DNA from: Solirhodobacter olei
GTDB lineage: Bacteria; Pseudomonadota; Alphaproteobacteria; Rhodobacterales; Rhodobacteraceae
DNA: 64,000 nt
Direction: 5' to 3'
Assembly (NCBI RefSeq): GCF_004010155.1
Contig: NZ_RRYH01000019.1
Span: 62,001 to 126,000 of the forward strand
A model generated the notes under the pieces. The model made no database searches and was not told the DNA's origin. It worked only from the letters and a program-made list of their open reading frames with translations. Both the position numbers and the translations under genes were made by a program. Of the stretch, positions 39,251-47,568 are shown in pieces (position 1 is the stretch's first letter; each line of letters starts with the position of its first letter).

Positions 39251-40075
39251 TCAGCCTTCTGTCGCCTTCAGGAACGCCGCCAGCTCCGCATCCGCCACGG
39301 ACACGACATGCGACGGCTCGGGATAGGCGCCGGATGTCACTTCGGCCCGGAACTCGCGGAATGCGGCTATCCGGTCGGCCTGGATGCGCTCCAGCTCCGG
39401 CCCGAGGCTGCGGTAGACCTTGCCGTGGCGCGGCTTGTGGTTCTTGCCGTAGCCGCAGACATCCTCGGTGAAGAGGTACTGGGCATCGGCATGACGTCCC
39501 GCTCCCATGCCCAGCATCACGAGCGAGGAGTTCTCGGTCAGGACCTTCGCGACCCGGTCAGGCACGACCTCCAGTTCGGCCGCGAAGACGCCGATCTCCT
39601 CCAGCTTCTTCGTGTGCCGCCAGAGTGCCAGCGCCTCGTCTGCAGTCTTGCCGACGGCGCGCCAGCCGGTCCATGTGATGTAGGAGGGGATCAGCCCGAT
39701 GTGGCCGACCACCGGGATGTGGTTGTCACAGAGCGTCTTCTGGATGTCGTAGGAGGCCGAGCAGTAGTAGGCGTCGCCGCCGAGGGCGGCATAGTGATAG
39801 GCGGCACGCAGGTAGTCCTCTGCCGTGGCGAGCGGGCGACCGGCGAAGCTGCCCCAGCCGCCATAAGGCAGGCCGACCTGCACGAAGCAGTCGCCGGCCG
39901 CCTCGCGCATCTCGGCGTCAAAGAAGCGCCCCTCGATCGATAGCATGTGGATACCCGCAGCGGCGGCGGCGGCGGCCTCGTCATGGGTGGTGACGTAAAG
40001 CATCGCGATCTTCTCGCCGCGCGCCTTCATGGCGCGGATGTCGGCGACGTGGGGGCGGTTGTGGTACATGCCCAT
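39251..40075 (-). CDS. PanB family protein (ketopantoate hydroxymethyltransferase-like)
   Basis: A 274-aa barrel of the PEP mutase/isocitrate lyase superfamily, with the PanB layout: IRAMKARGEKIAMLYVTTHD, a central VVGHIGLIPSY, and LEVVPDRVAKVLTE with SLVMLGMGAG. PanB transfers a hydroxymethyl group from 5,10-methylene-THF to 2-ketoisovalerate. The divergent N-terminus (MGMYHNRP) and the location as last gene of an oxygenase/isomerase operon argue against pantothenate synthesis and for aldol-type or one-carbon transfer in catabolism. The start ATG follows GGAGAGAACG. Some early active-site residues of true PanB are not obvious. Confidence 0.78.
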   Translation of the reverse strand: MGMYHNRPHVADIRAMKARGEKIAMLYVTTHDEAAAAAAAGIHMLSIEGRFFDAEMREAAGDCFVQVGLPYGGWGSFAGRPLATAEDYLRAAYHYAALGGDAYYCSASYDIQKTLCDNHIPVVGHIGLIPSYITWTGWRAVGKTADEALALWRHTKKLEEIGVFAAELEVVPDRVAKVLTENSSLVMLGMGAGRHADAQYLFTEDVCGYGKNHKPRHGKVYRSLGPELERIQADRIAAFREFRAEVTSGAYPEPSHVVSVADAELAAFLKATEG

Positions 40076-40088
40076 CGTTCTCTCCGTC

Positions 40089-40874
40089 TCAGAGTGTGAA
40101 GGCGCGGCGGAACGCCTCGAGCGCACGTTCGGTGTCCTCAGGGGACGAGGCCCAGGCCTCCATCCCGACTGGCCCGCGATAGCCCATGGCGTTCAGCGCT
40201 GTGGCGATGGCGGGGTAGTTGATCTCGCCGGTCCCGGGTTCCATCCGGCCGGGCACGTCGGCCACCTGGATCTCGCCGACCCAGGGCAGGCATTTCCGGC
40301 AGAGCTCGATCAGGTTCCCTTCGCCGATCTGGGCGTGGTAGAGGTCGAGGTTAAGCCGCAGTCGGGGATGGTTCACCGAGGAAACTAGCGCCAGCGTGTC
40401 CTCGGCTCGGCCGAAGGGCACGCCGGGGTGATCGACCGGCAGGTTGAGGTTCTCCAGCGTGAAGGTGACGCCCTCTTCCTCGGCCATGTCGCAGACCCGG
40501 CAGAGCGTGTCGCGTGCCTTCAGCCACATCGCCCCCGTGACCACCTCCGCCGGAGTCACTGGCAACCCACCCTCGCCAAGCCCCGTGCCGTGGAGGTTCA
40601 ATCGCGCGACGCCCAGCCGCTTGCCGACCTGCGCGGTCTCCCGCGCGGTCGTCAGCAACTCCGCCGCCCCCTCATCGTCGGTCAGCCGGCCGCGCAGATA
40701 TCCGTTCATGATGGTGAAGCTGGCGCCAGTCTTCTCCAGCTTCGTCAGGTCATGGTCCGGCCAGTTCCACAGGCCCACGCCGAAGCCCATCTCCTTGAGG
40801 CGAGAAGCGCGCCAGTCAATCGGGTGATCGAGCCAGATCATCTCGGCGCAGGCTGCAAGCTGAAAGGGCTGCAT
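40089..40874 (-). CDS. Hydroxypyruvate isomerase-like TIM-barrel protein
   Basis: The 261-aa AP-endonuclease-2-type barrel has TLENLNLPVDHPG, NLDLYHAQIGEG, and IQVADVPGRMEPGTGEINYP, close to the metal-site pattern of hydroxypyruvate isomerases (Glu, Asp, Gln/His, Glu). It also has a terminal GMEAWASSP. Such enzymes interconvert keto and aldehyde sugars or epimerise them. It lies 4 nt after the Rieske ferredoxin gene and 13 nt before the PanB homologue. The substrate is probably a polyol- or sugar-derived intermediate of this operon. Confidence 0.82.
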   Translation of the reverse strand: MQPFQLAACAEMIWLDHPIDWRASRLKEMGFGVGLWNWPDHDLTKLEKTGASFTIMNGYLRGRLTDDEGAAELLTTARETAQVGKRLGVARLNLHGTGLGEGGLPVTPAEVVTGAMWLKARDTLCRVCDMAEEEGVTFTLENLNLPVDHPGVPFGRAEDTLALVSSVNHPRLRLNLDLYHAQIGEGNLIELCRKCLPWVGEIQVADVPGRMEPGTGEINYPAIATALNAMGYRGPVGMEAWASSPEDTERALEAFRRAFTL

Positions 40875-40877
40875 CGC

Positions 40878-41192
40878 TCAGACCTCGACCAGGACGCGGC
40901 CGTTCTCAACCTTCGTGCGGTAGGTGTGAAGGTTCTCGCATGCTGGCGGCGTTTCCACTTCGCCGGTGCGGCAGTCGAAGATCGAGGAATGCTTCGGGCA
41001 TTCGATAGTCGCCTCCACGACCAGCCCTTCGGACAGATGGATGTTCTCGTGCGTGCAAAGCCCGTCAGTGCAGTAGTAGCTGTCCGCATGATCGCGCACG
41101 ATGATGAACGTCCGGGGGCCGTGATCGAACCGGATCACATCCTCGGCCTCAATGTCGTCCGTGGCACAGGCATCGATCCACTGGGCCATCAT
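40878..41192 (-). CDS. Rieske [2Fe-2S] ferredoxin, MocE-like
   Basis: A 104-aa Rieske protein with CTHENIHL and, 15 residues later, CPKHSSIFD, giving the two Cys and two His cluster ligands. Small soluble Rieske proteins of this type (MocE in rhizobial rhizopine catabolism) deliver electrons to a partner oxygenase. It sits immediately downstream of a desaturase-fold protein related to MocD, the expected partner. No ferredoxin reductase (MocF) gene is in the operon, so a housekeeping reductase must supply electrons. Starts at either of two adjacent ATG codons are possible. Confidence 0.9.
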   Translation of the reverse strand: MMAQWIDACATDDIEAEDVIRFDHGPRTFIIVRDHADSYYCTDGLCTHENIHLSEGLVVEATIECPKHSSIFDCRTGEVETPPACENLHTYRTKVENGRVLVEV

Positions 41193-41208
41193 CTTTCTCC
41201 TCGGTGTC

Positions 41209-42276
41209 TCAGGCGGCCGGGCTCGGTTCGGGTCCGTCCTGGTAGGGGTTTGCGGTTGGCGGCAGTGGGCGCCGCAGATGAAAATCCGGGTTGGTGCGCT
41301 GGCGCCAAAGCACCGGCAACATCTCGGCGAGTGCCTCGCCCATCGACCCGCTGGGAGCCGGGAAGTCGGCCCTGCAGAGCTCGTGAAGGGCGGGCAAGCG
41401 GTAGTAGGGGACCAGCGGGAACATGTGATGCTCGACGTGGTAGTTCATGTTCCAGTAGATGAACCTGCTGACAGGGTTCATGTAGACGGTTCGGCTGTTC
41501 AGCCGATGATCCAGAACGTTGTCGGCAAGGCCGCCGTGCTGGAGCCAACCACAGATCACCATGTGCCAGCAGCCATAGAGCCGCGGCAGGCCTATCAGCA
41601 GGACCGGTATCCAGGACCTGGTCGCCACCGCGAGGGCGATCGCTGCAACGTAGACGGCAAGCCAGACGCGCGCCGTGCGGATGACGGTGGCATGGAAGAC
41701 CGGCTCCACATAGGTGGCCTCGTCGGGCAGGATGCGCCCCGAGGCATGGGCAACGAGCCGCCTCAGCCCGTCGACCACATCCGGCACCCCCACCAGGTTC
41801 GATGCCACTTTCAGTGCCACCACCGGCCGCATGATCGCCACCTCCGGATCGCGGCCGACAATGACCGTGTCGGAATGATGCCGGGCATGGCTGAACTTCC
41901 AGCAGGAGGGGTCGCGCAACATGCAGAAGCAGGCAATCTGGTAGACGAACTTGTTCATCCACCGTGTCTTGAAGGCCGTCCCGTGGCCACACTCGTGCCA
42001 GCGCGAATCCATGGCCGAGCCGTAGAGGACCCCGTAGGCGAGCCAGAACGGCGCCGACCACCAGCTGGGCATGAGGGCGACGGCCGCGGCCGCGAAGGCG
42101 ATCATCAGCCCGAACAGCAAGAGCGTATCGCGGATCGCGGGCTGGTCCGCCCGCTGCATCAACGCCTTCATCTGCGCCCGTGGGATCGGCGTGCGGTACC
42201 AGCCCTCGGTGACGAGGCCGTGCGCGATCGCGCGTGGGCCATCCCCTTCCAGCAGATCATAGTCCCGCATATGCAT
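41209..42276 (-). CDS. Membrane fatty acid desaturase-fold di-iron oxygenase, MocD-like
   Basis: This integral membrane protein of 355 aa has the three histidine boxes of the desaturase/alkane hydroxylase fold: HECGHGTAF, HARHHSD and HVEHHMFP. Hydrophobic segments between them match the four-helix arrangement. With the neighbouring Rieske ferredoxin it resembles the MocDE pair, which is thought to remove the O-methyl group of rhizopine (3-O-methyl-scyllo-inosamine). The likely reaction is hydroxylation or oxidative O- or N-demethylation of a soluble substrate rather than fatty acid desaturation. It overlaps neither neighbour but lies 3 nt after the isomerase stop. Confidence 0.85.
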   Translation of the reverse strand: MHMRDYDLLEGDGPRAIAHGLVTEGWYRTPIPRAQMKALMQRADQPAIRDTLLLFGLMIAFAAAAVALMPSWWSAPFWLAYGVLYGSAMDSRWHECGHGTAFKTRWMNKFVYQIACFCMLRDPSCWKFSHARHHSDTVIVGRDPEVAIMRPVVALKVASNLVGVPDVVDGLRRLVAHASGRILPDEATYVEPVFHATVIRTARVWLAVYVAAIALAVATRSWIPVLLIGLPRLYGCWHMVICGWLQHGGLADNVLDHRLNSRTVYMNPVSRFIYWNMNYHVEHHMFPLVPYYRLPALHELCRADFPAPSGSMGEALAEMLPVLWRQRTNPDFHLRRPLPPTANPYQDGPEPSPAA

Positions 42277-42279
42277 CTT

Positions 42280-43239
42280 TCAGATATCCTGTGGTTTGAA
42301 GTCTGCGGGCGCGGCGGGCATGACGCCTTTGAGCAGGGCCACAGATTTCTCCAGCCCTTCGAGGGAATTCAGGAGCACGTCTTCATGCTCGATCGAGAGC
42401 CAGCCATCGTAGCCTGCCATCTTCAGCCGGTAACAGAACTGTCGCCACCATTCCTCGCCATGGCCGAAGCCGAGGGTGATGTAGGACCAGCTCCGCGCCG
42501 GGATATCCATCAGCGTGCCATTCTCCAAAAGGCTCGTGGTGGCCTGCAATGGGGCGTTGAGGAAAGTGTCCTTGGCATGGACGTGGTAGACCGCCTCACC
42601 CAGCACCTCGGCCGCGATAAGGGGATCGGCGCCCATCCAGAACAGGTGGCTCGGGTCGAGGTTGGCGCCGATGACGGGGCCGATCGCCGCGCGCAGCTTC
42701 AGAAGGGACGGGACGTTGTAGACGCATTGGTTGCCGTGCAGCTCCAGCGCGATCCGCTCGACGCCATTCTCCTTTGCGAGCGCGGCGATCTCGGTCCAGA
42801 ACGGGACCAGCTTCTCCTCCCACTGGTAGCGAAGGATCGCCTGGGTCTCCGGCGGCCAGGAGGAGACCACCCAGTTCGGCATGGTGTCGGTGGGGCTGCC
42901 CGCGGGCAGGCCGGACATGGTGCAGACGGTCCGGATCCCCATCTCGCCGGCAATGCGGATCGTGTCCCTGAGGCCCGCGCCCTGCGCCGGGTCCGTCGGG
43001 TGCAGCGGATTGCCGTTGGCGTTGAGGCTGATGATCTCCAGCCCGCGGTCGGCGAAGGCCTTCAGGAACGCCTTCTGCTTCGCCGCATTGCCAAGCATCC
43101 CCTTCAGGTCGAAATGCGGCGCGGTGGACCAGCCGCAGGTGTTCACCTCGACCCCGGAGACGCCGAGGCGGGCGGCGTGGTCGAGCATCGCCTCGAAGGA
43201 AAGTCCCCCGAGGCTGTCGGATACGAATCCCAGTTTCAT
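42280..43239 (-). CDS. Sugar phosphate isomerase/epimerase-family TIM barrel (MocC/IolE-like)
   Basis: The 319-aa xylose-isomerase-like barrel starts MKLGFVSDSLGGLSFEAML. It contains IALELHGNQCVYN, GANLDPSHLFWMGAD, VYHVHAKDTFLN and a C-terminal GWLSIEHEDVL, giving the Glu, Asp, His and Glu that bind a divalent metal in this family. Members dehydrate or epimerise inositol-derived keto intermediates and other sugars. The ATG overlaps the stop of the Gfo/Idh/MocA gene by 4 nt, so the two are coupled. This pairing is typical of inositol and rhizopine catabolism. Confidence 0.87.
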   Translation of the reverse strand: MKLGFVSDSLGGLSFEAMLDHAARLGVSGVEVNTCGWSTAPHFDLKGMLGNAAKQKAFLKAFADRGLEIISLNANGNPLHPTDPAQGAGLRDTIRIAGEMGIRTVCTMSGLPAGSPTDTMPNWVVSSWPPETQAILRYQWEEKLVPFWTEIAALAKENGVERIALELHGNQCVYNVPSLLKLRAAIGPVIGANLDPSHLFWMGADPLIAAEVLGEAVYHVHAKDTFLNAPLQATTSLLENGTLMDIPARSWSYITLGFGHGEEWWRQFCYRLKMAGYDGWLSIEHEDVLLNSLEGLEKSVALLKGVMPAAPADFKPQDI

Positions 43240-44240
43240 GCGTAAAGCTCCGGTCTGGCGATCATTTCGACGGGGACCCTGCGGCCCTCGTTCAGCGCGC
43301 GGACGCCTGCCTCGGCGACGACAGCGGCGCAGTAGCCGTCCCAGCTCGACGCGGCGAGCGCGGGATAGGCGCCGGTCTCAATGAAATGCAGGAAGGCGCG
43401 GTTCTGGCGGCGGTAGGCCTCGGCGTAGCGGCTGCGCCAGTCGGCGTCATAGCCGGTCGCCTGCCGCAGGTCGCGGTCAATCCGAGTGTAGGCGACCTGG
43501 TTCATCGCGATGCTGGCCTGCTCGCCGACAAGCTCGGCCCGCACGTCGTAGCCATAGGCGGCGTTGTTGTTGATCTCGACCGTGACGACCTGGCCGGCGA
43601 CGGTCTCCAGCACCATCACCACCGGGGCGACGACCGCGTCCGACCGCTTCGGCTGCCAGGCGGAGATCGTGGCGTATTCGGTGCCGAGCACGTGGCGGAC
43701 GACGTCGAACTCGTGCGGGGCGGAGTTGGTGATCGCCATCGCGCCGGTAAAGTCGGCGGCGGGCGTCGCCACATTGCGGTGGAAATTGTGCATCATCAGC
43801 GCCCGGCCGAGCTTGCCGCCGGCCAGAGCCTCGCGCATCTCGACATAGGCCTGATCATAGCGGCGCATGAAGCCCAGTTGGACGAAGCGCGCGCCGGCGG
43901 CCTCTTCGGCCTCCATCACCTGGCGGCACTCGGCGGGCGATTGCGACAGTGGCTTCTCGCAGAGGACGCGCTTGCCGGCGCGGATGCAAGCCAGCGAAAG
44001 GGGCGCATGGGTGAAATCCGGGCTCGCGACGATCACTGCATCAACGTCGGCGCGGGCTACCACCGCTTCGGCATCGCTTGCGGCATCGGCGGCGCCATGC
44101 GTGTCGGCAACCTTTCGGGCGCGAGCGCCGTCCATGTCGCAGACCACCTGGAGCGCGGCGCCCGGCAGATCTTCTGCTACGATTTTCGCGTGATCGGCCC
44201 CCATGAGGCCGGCGCCGATGACCGCAATGCGAACTGTCAT
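43236..44240 (-). CDS. Gfo/Idh/MocA-family oxidoreductase (inositol 2-dehydrogenase-like)
   Basis: A 334-aa NAD(P)-dependent dehydrogenase. The Rossmann motif GAGLMGADHA is near residue 8, and CEKPLSQSP holds the EKP motif with the catalytic Lys. A later MAITNSAPHEFDVVRHVLG gives the Asp/His metal-free catalytic motif of inositol dehydrogenases. It would oxidise a ring hydroxyl to a ketone. It leads the compact part of the operon and is 109 nt downstream of the sterol-desaturase-like gene. MocA, the founding member, acts in rhizopine breakdown, which fits the MocD/MocE-like neighbours. Confidence 0.9.
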   Translation of the reverse strand: MTVRIAVIGAGLMGADHAKIVAEDLPGAALQVVCDMDGARARKVADTHGAADAASDAEAVVARADVDAVIVASPDFTHAPLSLACIRAGKRVLCEKPLSQSPAECRQVMEAEEAAGARFVQLGFMRRYDQAYVEMREALAGGKLGRALMMHNFHRNVATPAADFTGAMAITNSAPHEFDVVRHVLGTEYATISAWQPKRSDAVVAPVVMVLETVAGQVVTVEINNNAAYGYDVRAELVGEQASIAMNQVAYTRIDRDLRQATGYDADWRSRYAEAYRRQNRAFLHFIETGAYPALAASSWDGYCAAVVAEAGVRALNEGRRVPVEMIARPELYA

Positions 44241-44349
44241 TCTGATCCTTCAATGTTTGTCGGGTTGAGATGGCCGCGCTTCTGCGGGTATCGGCGAGGT
44301 TCCACCTTCAGGCACCTTGGGCCTGTCGGCAGGGTTGAGTCTGCTTGGG

Positions 44350-45372
44350 TTATGCGGCCGGAGTGACGGGCGCCTTCTTGCGGCCCATGCGCTCCTTCTT
44401 GCGGCGGAACCGTTCCTTCATGCGCTCGTCGGCTTCCTTGGTGCCGTCGTGCCAGGTGCCGAACCACTTATCGAGCGGCACGAGGCCGTCGCCGCCGTAG
44501 TTCACCTCGAAGTACTTGTGGTGCAGGTAGTGGGTGTAGGCGTGGCTATCCATCGCCCGCTCGTCCGTCAGTTCCAGCTTGTCGAAGCCGATGTGGCCGA
44601 CGATGGCGCCGTAGGCGGTGCTGGTCAGCTGGAACAGCGCGACGAAGGGGGTCGAGGGCAAGAGCAGGTGCCACATCATCTCCGAAAAGAAGAAGGTGGA
44701 CTCCACCGGATGCATCGACATCGACGACCACGGGCTCGGGTTGATCGAGTTGTGGTGGACGGAGTGGATCCAGCGGTAGAGCGGGCCCTGGTGGATCAGC
44801 CAGTGGCCACAGAAGAAATGCACCTCGTGAATGGCGGGGACAAGCAGGATGAGGATGGCAATCCAGACAGGGTGCGCTGCCGGGTCGATCCGGTTCGAAA
44901 AGCCGTTGGCAAAGCACCAGAGCGTGACCACCTCGATCATGGTCCAGATCGGGATCGACACGAAGAAGCTCCGCAGGAAATTGTCGATATTCTGGCTCTT
45001 GAACCAGAACACGTCCGAAGGATTCTCCGAGGGGAACTTGTGGTTGTACTTGAACCGTGTGCCCTGGATGCGCCGGACGTAGTAGAAGAACTCGATCGAG
45101 CCGTACATCACGAAGATGCCCGCAGCGTTGACCGCATAGAGCCGGAGCGCCCAACCCCAGGCAAAGGATTTCATCACCGCCCAGTCCGGCAGCACGAGGT
45201 ACCAGTAGGCCATCGTCACGGCCATGAAGATCGTGTTGTGCGGCCAGAGATAGGCGATCAGCCACTTGCCGAGCTGGCCGAACTTGCCTGTCCAGAACGG
45301 CGCGATCTTCAGCGGCATGCTAGGTGCCCAGTTGCCGCGCTTGTCGCGCGTACCGTACTTGAGATCATCCAT
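44350..45372 (-). CDS. Sterol desaturase/fatty acid hydroxylase-family di-iron protein
   Basis: The 340-aa membrane protein carries the histidine motifs of this superfamily: HEVHFFCGHWLIHQ, then HSVHHNSINPSPWS, MHPVES and HYLHHKYFEVNYGG. Family enzymes hydroxylate or oxidise methyl or methylene groups using O2 and a di-iron centre. It is the first gene of the leftward moc-like operon, so the operon encodes two unrelated di-iron oxygenases. The C-terminus is strongly basic. An A+T-rich stretch with TATAAA on the minus strand near 45416-45421 may be its -10; the region beyond is an IS630 fragment, so the promoter may have been assembled by the insertion. Confidence 0.88.
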   Translation of the reverse strand: MDDLKYGTRDKRGNWAPSMPLKIAPFWTGKFGQLGKWLIAYLWPHNTIFMAVTMAYWYLVLPDWAVMKSFAWGWALRLYAVNAAGIFVMYGSIEFFYYVRRIQGTRFKYNHKFPSENPSDVFWFKSQNIDNFLRSFFVSIPIWTMIEVVTLWCFANGFSNRIDPAAHPVWIAILILLVPAIHEVHFFCGHWLIHQGPLYRWIHSVHHNSINPSPWSSMSMHPVESTFFFSEMMWHLLLPSTPFVALFQLTSTAYGAIVGHIGFDKLELTDERAMDSHAYTHYLHHKYFEVNYGGDGLVPLDKWFGTWHDGTKEADERMKERFRRKKERMGRKKAPVTPAA

Positions 45373-45445
45373 CGTCTCCCCCCGCGTCGGACCGACTCGA
45401 TCTGTTGTGTGGAATTTTTATACCATCTACGTGGAAATATGGCAT

Positions 45446-45961
45446 ATTCATTTTTCAGATGAAGCCAGGGTGGGTCAGCAAGGCACACTCACCCGGACTT
45501 GGGCCGAGCGCGGAACCCGCCCCCGGGCACCCCGGGACATCCGTTTCAAATGGGCCTATATCTTCGGGGCCGTCTGTCCAGGACGTGGGGCAACCGCCGC
45601 GCTGGTCATGCCCTTTGCCAATACCGAGGCGATGAACGCCCATCTGATCGAGATCTCGAAGGCCGTCGCAGCCGGTGCCCACGTCATTCTGGTCATGGTT
45701 GGTGCCGGCTGGCATGGATCACAGGCGCTCTGCGTCCCCAAAAACCTCACCATCGTGACGCTGCCACCCTACGCCCCCGAACTGAACCCGGTCGAGAACA
45801 TCTGGGCCTATCTTCGCGCGAACTGCCTCGCCATTTCCGTCTTCGATACCTACGACGATATCGTCGCACGATGCTGCAACGCATGGAACTTCTTCGCAAA
45901 CGACCCGGAACGCGTCCGTTCAATCAGTGACCGAGAATACGCTAGAGAGGTCAATCAATAG
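45446..45961 (+). pseudogene. IS630-family transposase, C-terminal two-thirds, catalytic Asp lost
   Basis: The frame begins abruptly at IHFSDEARVGQQG (first catalytic Asp region), continues FKWAYIFGAVCPGRG and PPYAPELNPVENIWAYL with the catalytic Glu, and ends at a normal stop. The N-terminal helix-turn-helix is missing. The second catalytic motif, normally DGAGWH, reads VGAGWH, so the essential Asp is Val. The element can therefore not transpose itself. Confidence 0.85.
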
Positions 45962-46309
45962 GGCCGTTGGTATGACGCGAACCACGTTAGCGTTTTGGTT
46001 TACCGAAAACTCCCGTCCCTTCGCCCTAATGCTGCGCTTCTCGACGAGCTCAGCCCTTCTGGTCGTAATGGGCATGAGGATTATGCTTGCGCCGGAGGTA
46101 TTTGTTGAGCAGGAGGATCAGGTCATGGCACAGAGATAGCCTTGGATGGTACACTTTCTATGTGCGCTGGTGGGCGCCCAGGCCGAGATCTAGTGTGCCA
46201 GCAGCGTAAGATATTCGCGTCGGCATTGAATGGATCAGCGGATTTGGCGGCGGCAAGGCGCTGTGCCTGATCGCGACCACCTATTTTTGAGCCGGTCTAC
46301 GCGGCGGGC
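45962..46309. other. Non-coding debris between IS630 and the LysR remnant
   Basis: No complete gene is visible. On the minus strand around 46050-46140 a short open segment encodes LILLLNKYLRRKHNPHAHYD, which is not recognised. The region is probably the decayed end of the IS630 element plus unrelated fragments. Confidence 0.4.
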
Positions 46310-46399
46310 AAGGAATTGCAGCAGACGGTGACGACCTCGGCCACCGACGCCATGTCGACCTTCTGGCTGAAGCCTCTGATCGACCCGTTAATGGCCGAG
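46310..46399 (+). pseudogene. LysR-family regulator fragment
   Basis: The segment encodes VTTSATDAMSTFWLKPLIDP, which is nearly the same as VTISATDGMAAFWLKPLIDS in the intact LysR protein encoded at 58844-59779 (effector-domain start). Nothing of the DNA-binding domain or the rest of the effector domain is present. Confidence 0.7.
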
Positions 46400-46555
46400 C
46401 TCCAGGAGCAGGTCGGTGATGCCGCCAATGGCAGACACAAGGAAGATTCGATCGTATAGCGCGTCGAGCGTGCGGTCCCCGAAGATCAGCGTATCGCGCA
46501 GCACATCGATGCCGGACATCGATTTCCCGCCGATCTCTTCGACGGTGTGGGGCAT
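46400..46555 (-). pseudogene. Aspartokinase N-terminal fragment (ectoine-type Ask)
   Basis: From an ATG at 46555 the minus strand encodes MPHTVEEIGGKSMSGIDVLR, then DTLIFGDRTLDALYDRIFLV and SAIGGITDLLLE. This corresponds to the first 52 residues of the ectoine-cluster aspartokinase (Ask_Ect), with the KxGG(T/K)S(M) nucleotide-binding start. It then stops at a junction with the LysR fragment. No ectABC genes are in the window. Confidence 0.7.
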
Positions 46556-46650
46556 AGCGTTAAAGTAGTTTGTGGAGCTTGCCGTGATTCTCTGCCTCAG
46601 GAGGCAGGATCATGGGCAAGCCCTATTCTTTGGATCTTCGGTCTCTGACC
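46556..46650 (+). pseudogene. IS630-family element left end with start of transposase
   Basis: An ATG at 46612, preceded by GGAGGCAGGATC, encodes MGKPYSLDLR, the conserved first residues of many IS630 transposases. Similarity ends after about ten codons. Positions 46556-46611 are probably the element's terminal non-coding part. Confidence 0.55.
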
Positions 46651-46705
46651 TGCTCACTGTCGTCCAGTCAGTCTTTGCAACCGAACCCCGCCAGACCCTC
46701 CGGGA

Positions 46706-47563
46706 TCAGAACCCGTAAAGCTCCGCGGGATTGTCGACGAGGATCCTGCGCTGCTCAGCCTCGCTGGCCCAGTCGGCGAGCGTGTCGAGGAGTGTCGCGT
46801 CGTCCGGATAGGCGGTGCGGGGCGTGCCGACATGCGGCCAGTTCGAGCCCCAGAGGATGCGTTCGGGCGCGTGGTCGATCACCCGGCGGGCGAGGGGGGC
46901 GACATCGGCGAAATCGGGCGCGCCGGTCCGGCTCACCTCGTTGGCGCCGGCGAGCTTGAACCAGGCATTGCCGCGGTCCATCAGGCGCAGGATCTCGTCC
47001 ACCCTGGGGTCGTCGTCGGGGACGGGCGGAAGAAACTTGCCGAAATGGTCGATGACGTAATTCGTCCCGATGGCGCGGAGCGCGTCGAGGTGCTCGGAGA
47101 TCCCGCGGGCGTTGAACTGGACGATGAGGCTCCAGCCCATTGCGCGGCAGATCTCCTCCACCGGCTTCATCGCGGCGATGGGGGTAGCACCCTGAGGCAG
47201 GTTCATCACGCGCCCGCCGCGCACGCCGCGGGCATGGAGCGCGGCGAGCTGTGCTTCCGCCATGCCGGGCTTCAGCGCGATAATGGCGCGGGCCTTTTCC
47301 GGGCCGAGGATGTCGAGGGCGGCCAGCGTCGAGCCGTTGTCGAACTGGTAGGCGTTCGACTGGGTGATCACCACCCGCTCCAGCCCGAGGCGCCGCTGGA
47401 CGCGGGCGTAATCTTGAGGCGTCGCAAGCTCGGCGATGGGCGGGCCGCCGGGCTGGGCTTCGAAGCCCTCCATGTAGAAGTGCATGTGGCAGTCGGTGCT
47501 GCCGGCGGGGGCCTTCAGCCGCGGGGCCGGACCGTCGAGCGGGCGGGTGTTGGCCGGGATCAT
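46706..47563 (-). CDS. D-galactarolactone isomerase-like amidohydrolase
   Basis: A 285-aa amidohydrolase-superfamily barrel with STDCHMHFYMEG near the N-terminus (metal-type HxH), NYVIDHFGKFLPP, and RILWGSNWPHVG near the end. Its neighbours are a mandelate-racemase-type cycloisomerase and KdgD, which identifies it with the D-galactarolactone isomerase (Gli) described in the Agrobacterium uronate pathway. There it converts the 1,4-lactone to the form taken by the cycloisomerase. The 2-pyrone-4,6-dicarboxylate hydrolase group is the nearest alternative. It follows the cycloisomerase by 5 nt as the last gene of the leftward arm. Confidence 0.83.
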   Translation of the reverse strand: MIPANTRPLDGPAPRLKAPAGSTDCHMHFYMEGFEAQPGGPPIAELATPQDYARVQRRLGLERVVITQSNAYQFDNGSTLAALDILGPEKARAIIALKPGMAEAQLAALHARGVRGGRVMNLPQGATPIAAMKPVEEICRAMGWSLIVQFNARGISEHLDALRAIGTNYVIDHFGKFLPPVPDDDPRVDEILRLMDRGNAWFKLAGANEVSRTGAPDFADVAPLARRVIDHAPERILWGSNWPHVGTPRTAYPDDATLLDTLADWASEAEQRRILVDNPAELYGF

Positions 47564-47568
47564 GCGGT

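Noticed and set aside
41189-43245. Long plus-strand frame of nearly 700 codons across the moc-like genes
   Set aside because: It is antisense to three genes with clear His-box, barrel and Rieske motifs and encodes Arg/Gly/Asp-rich sequence without a domain.
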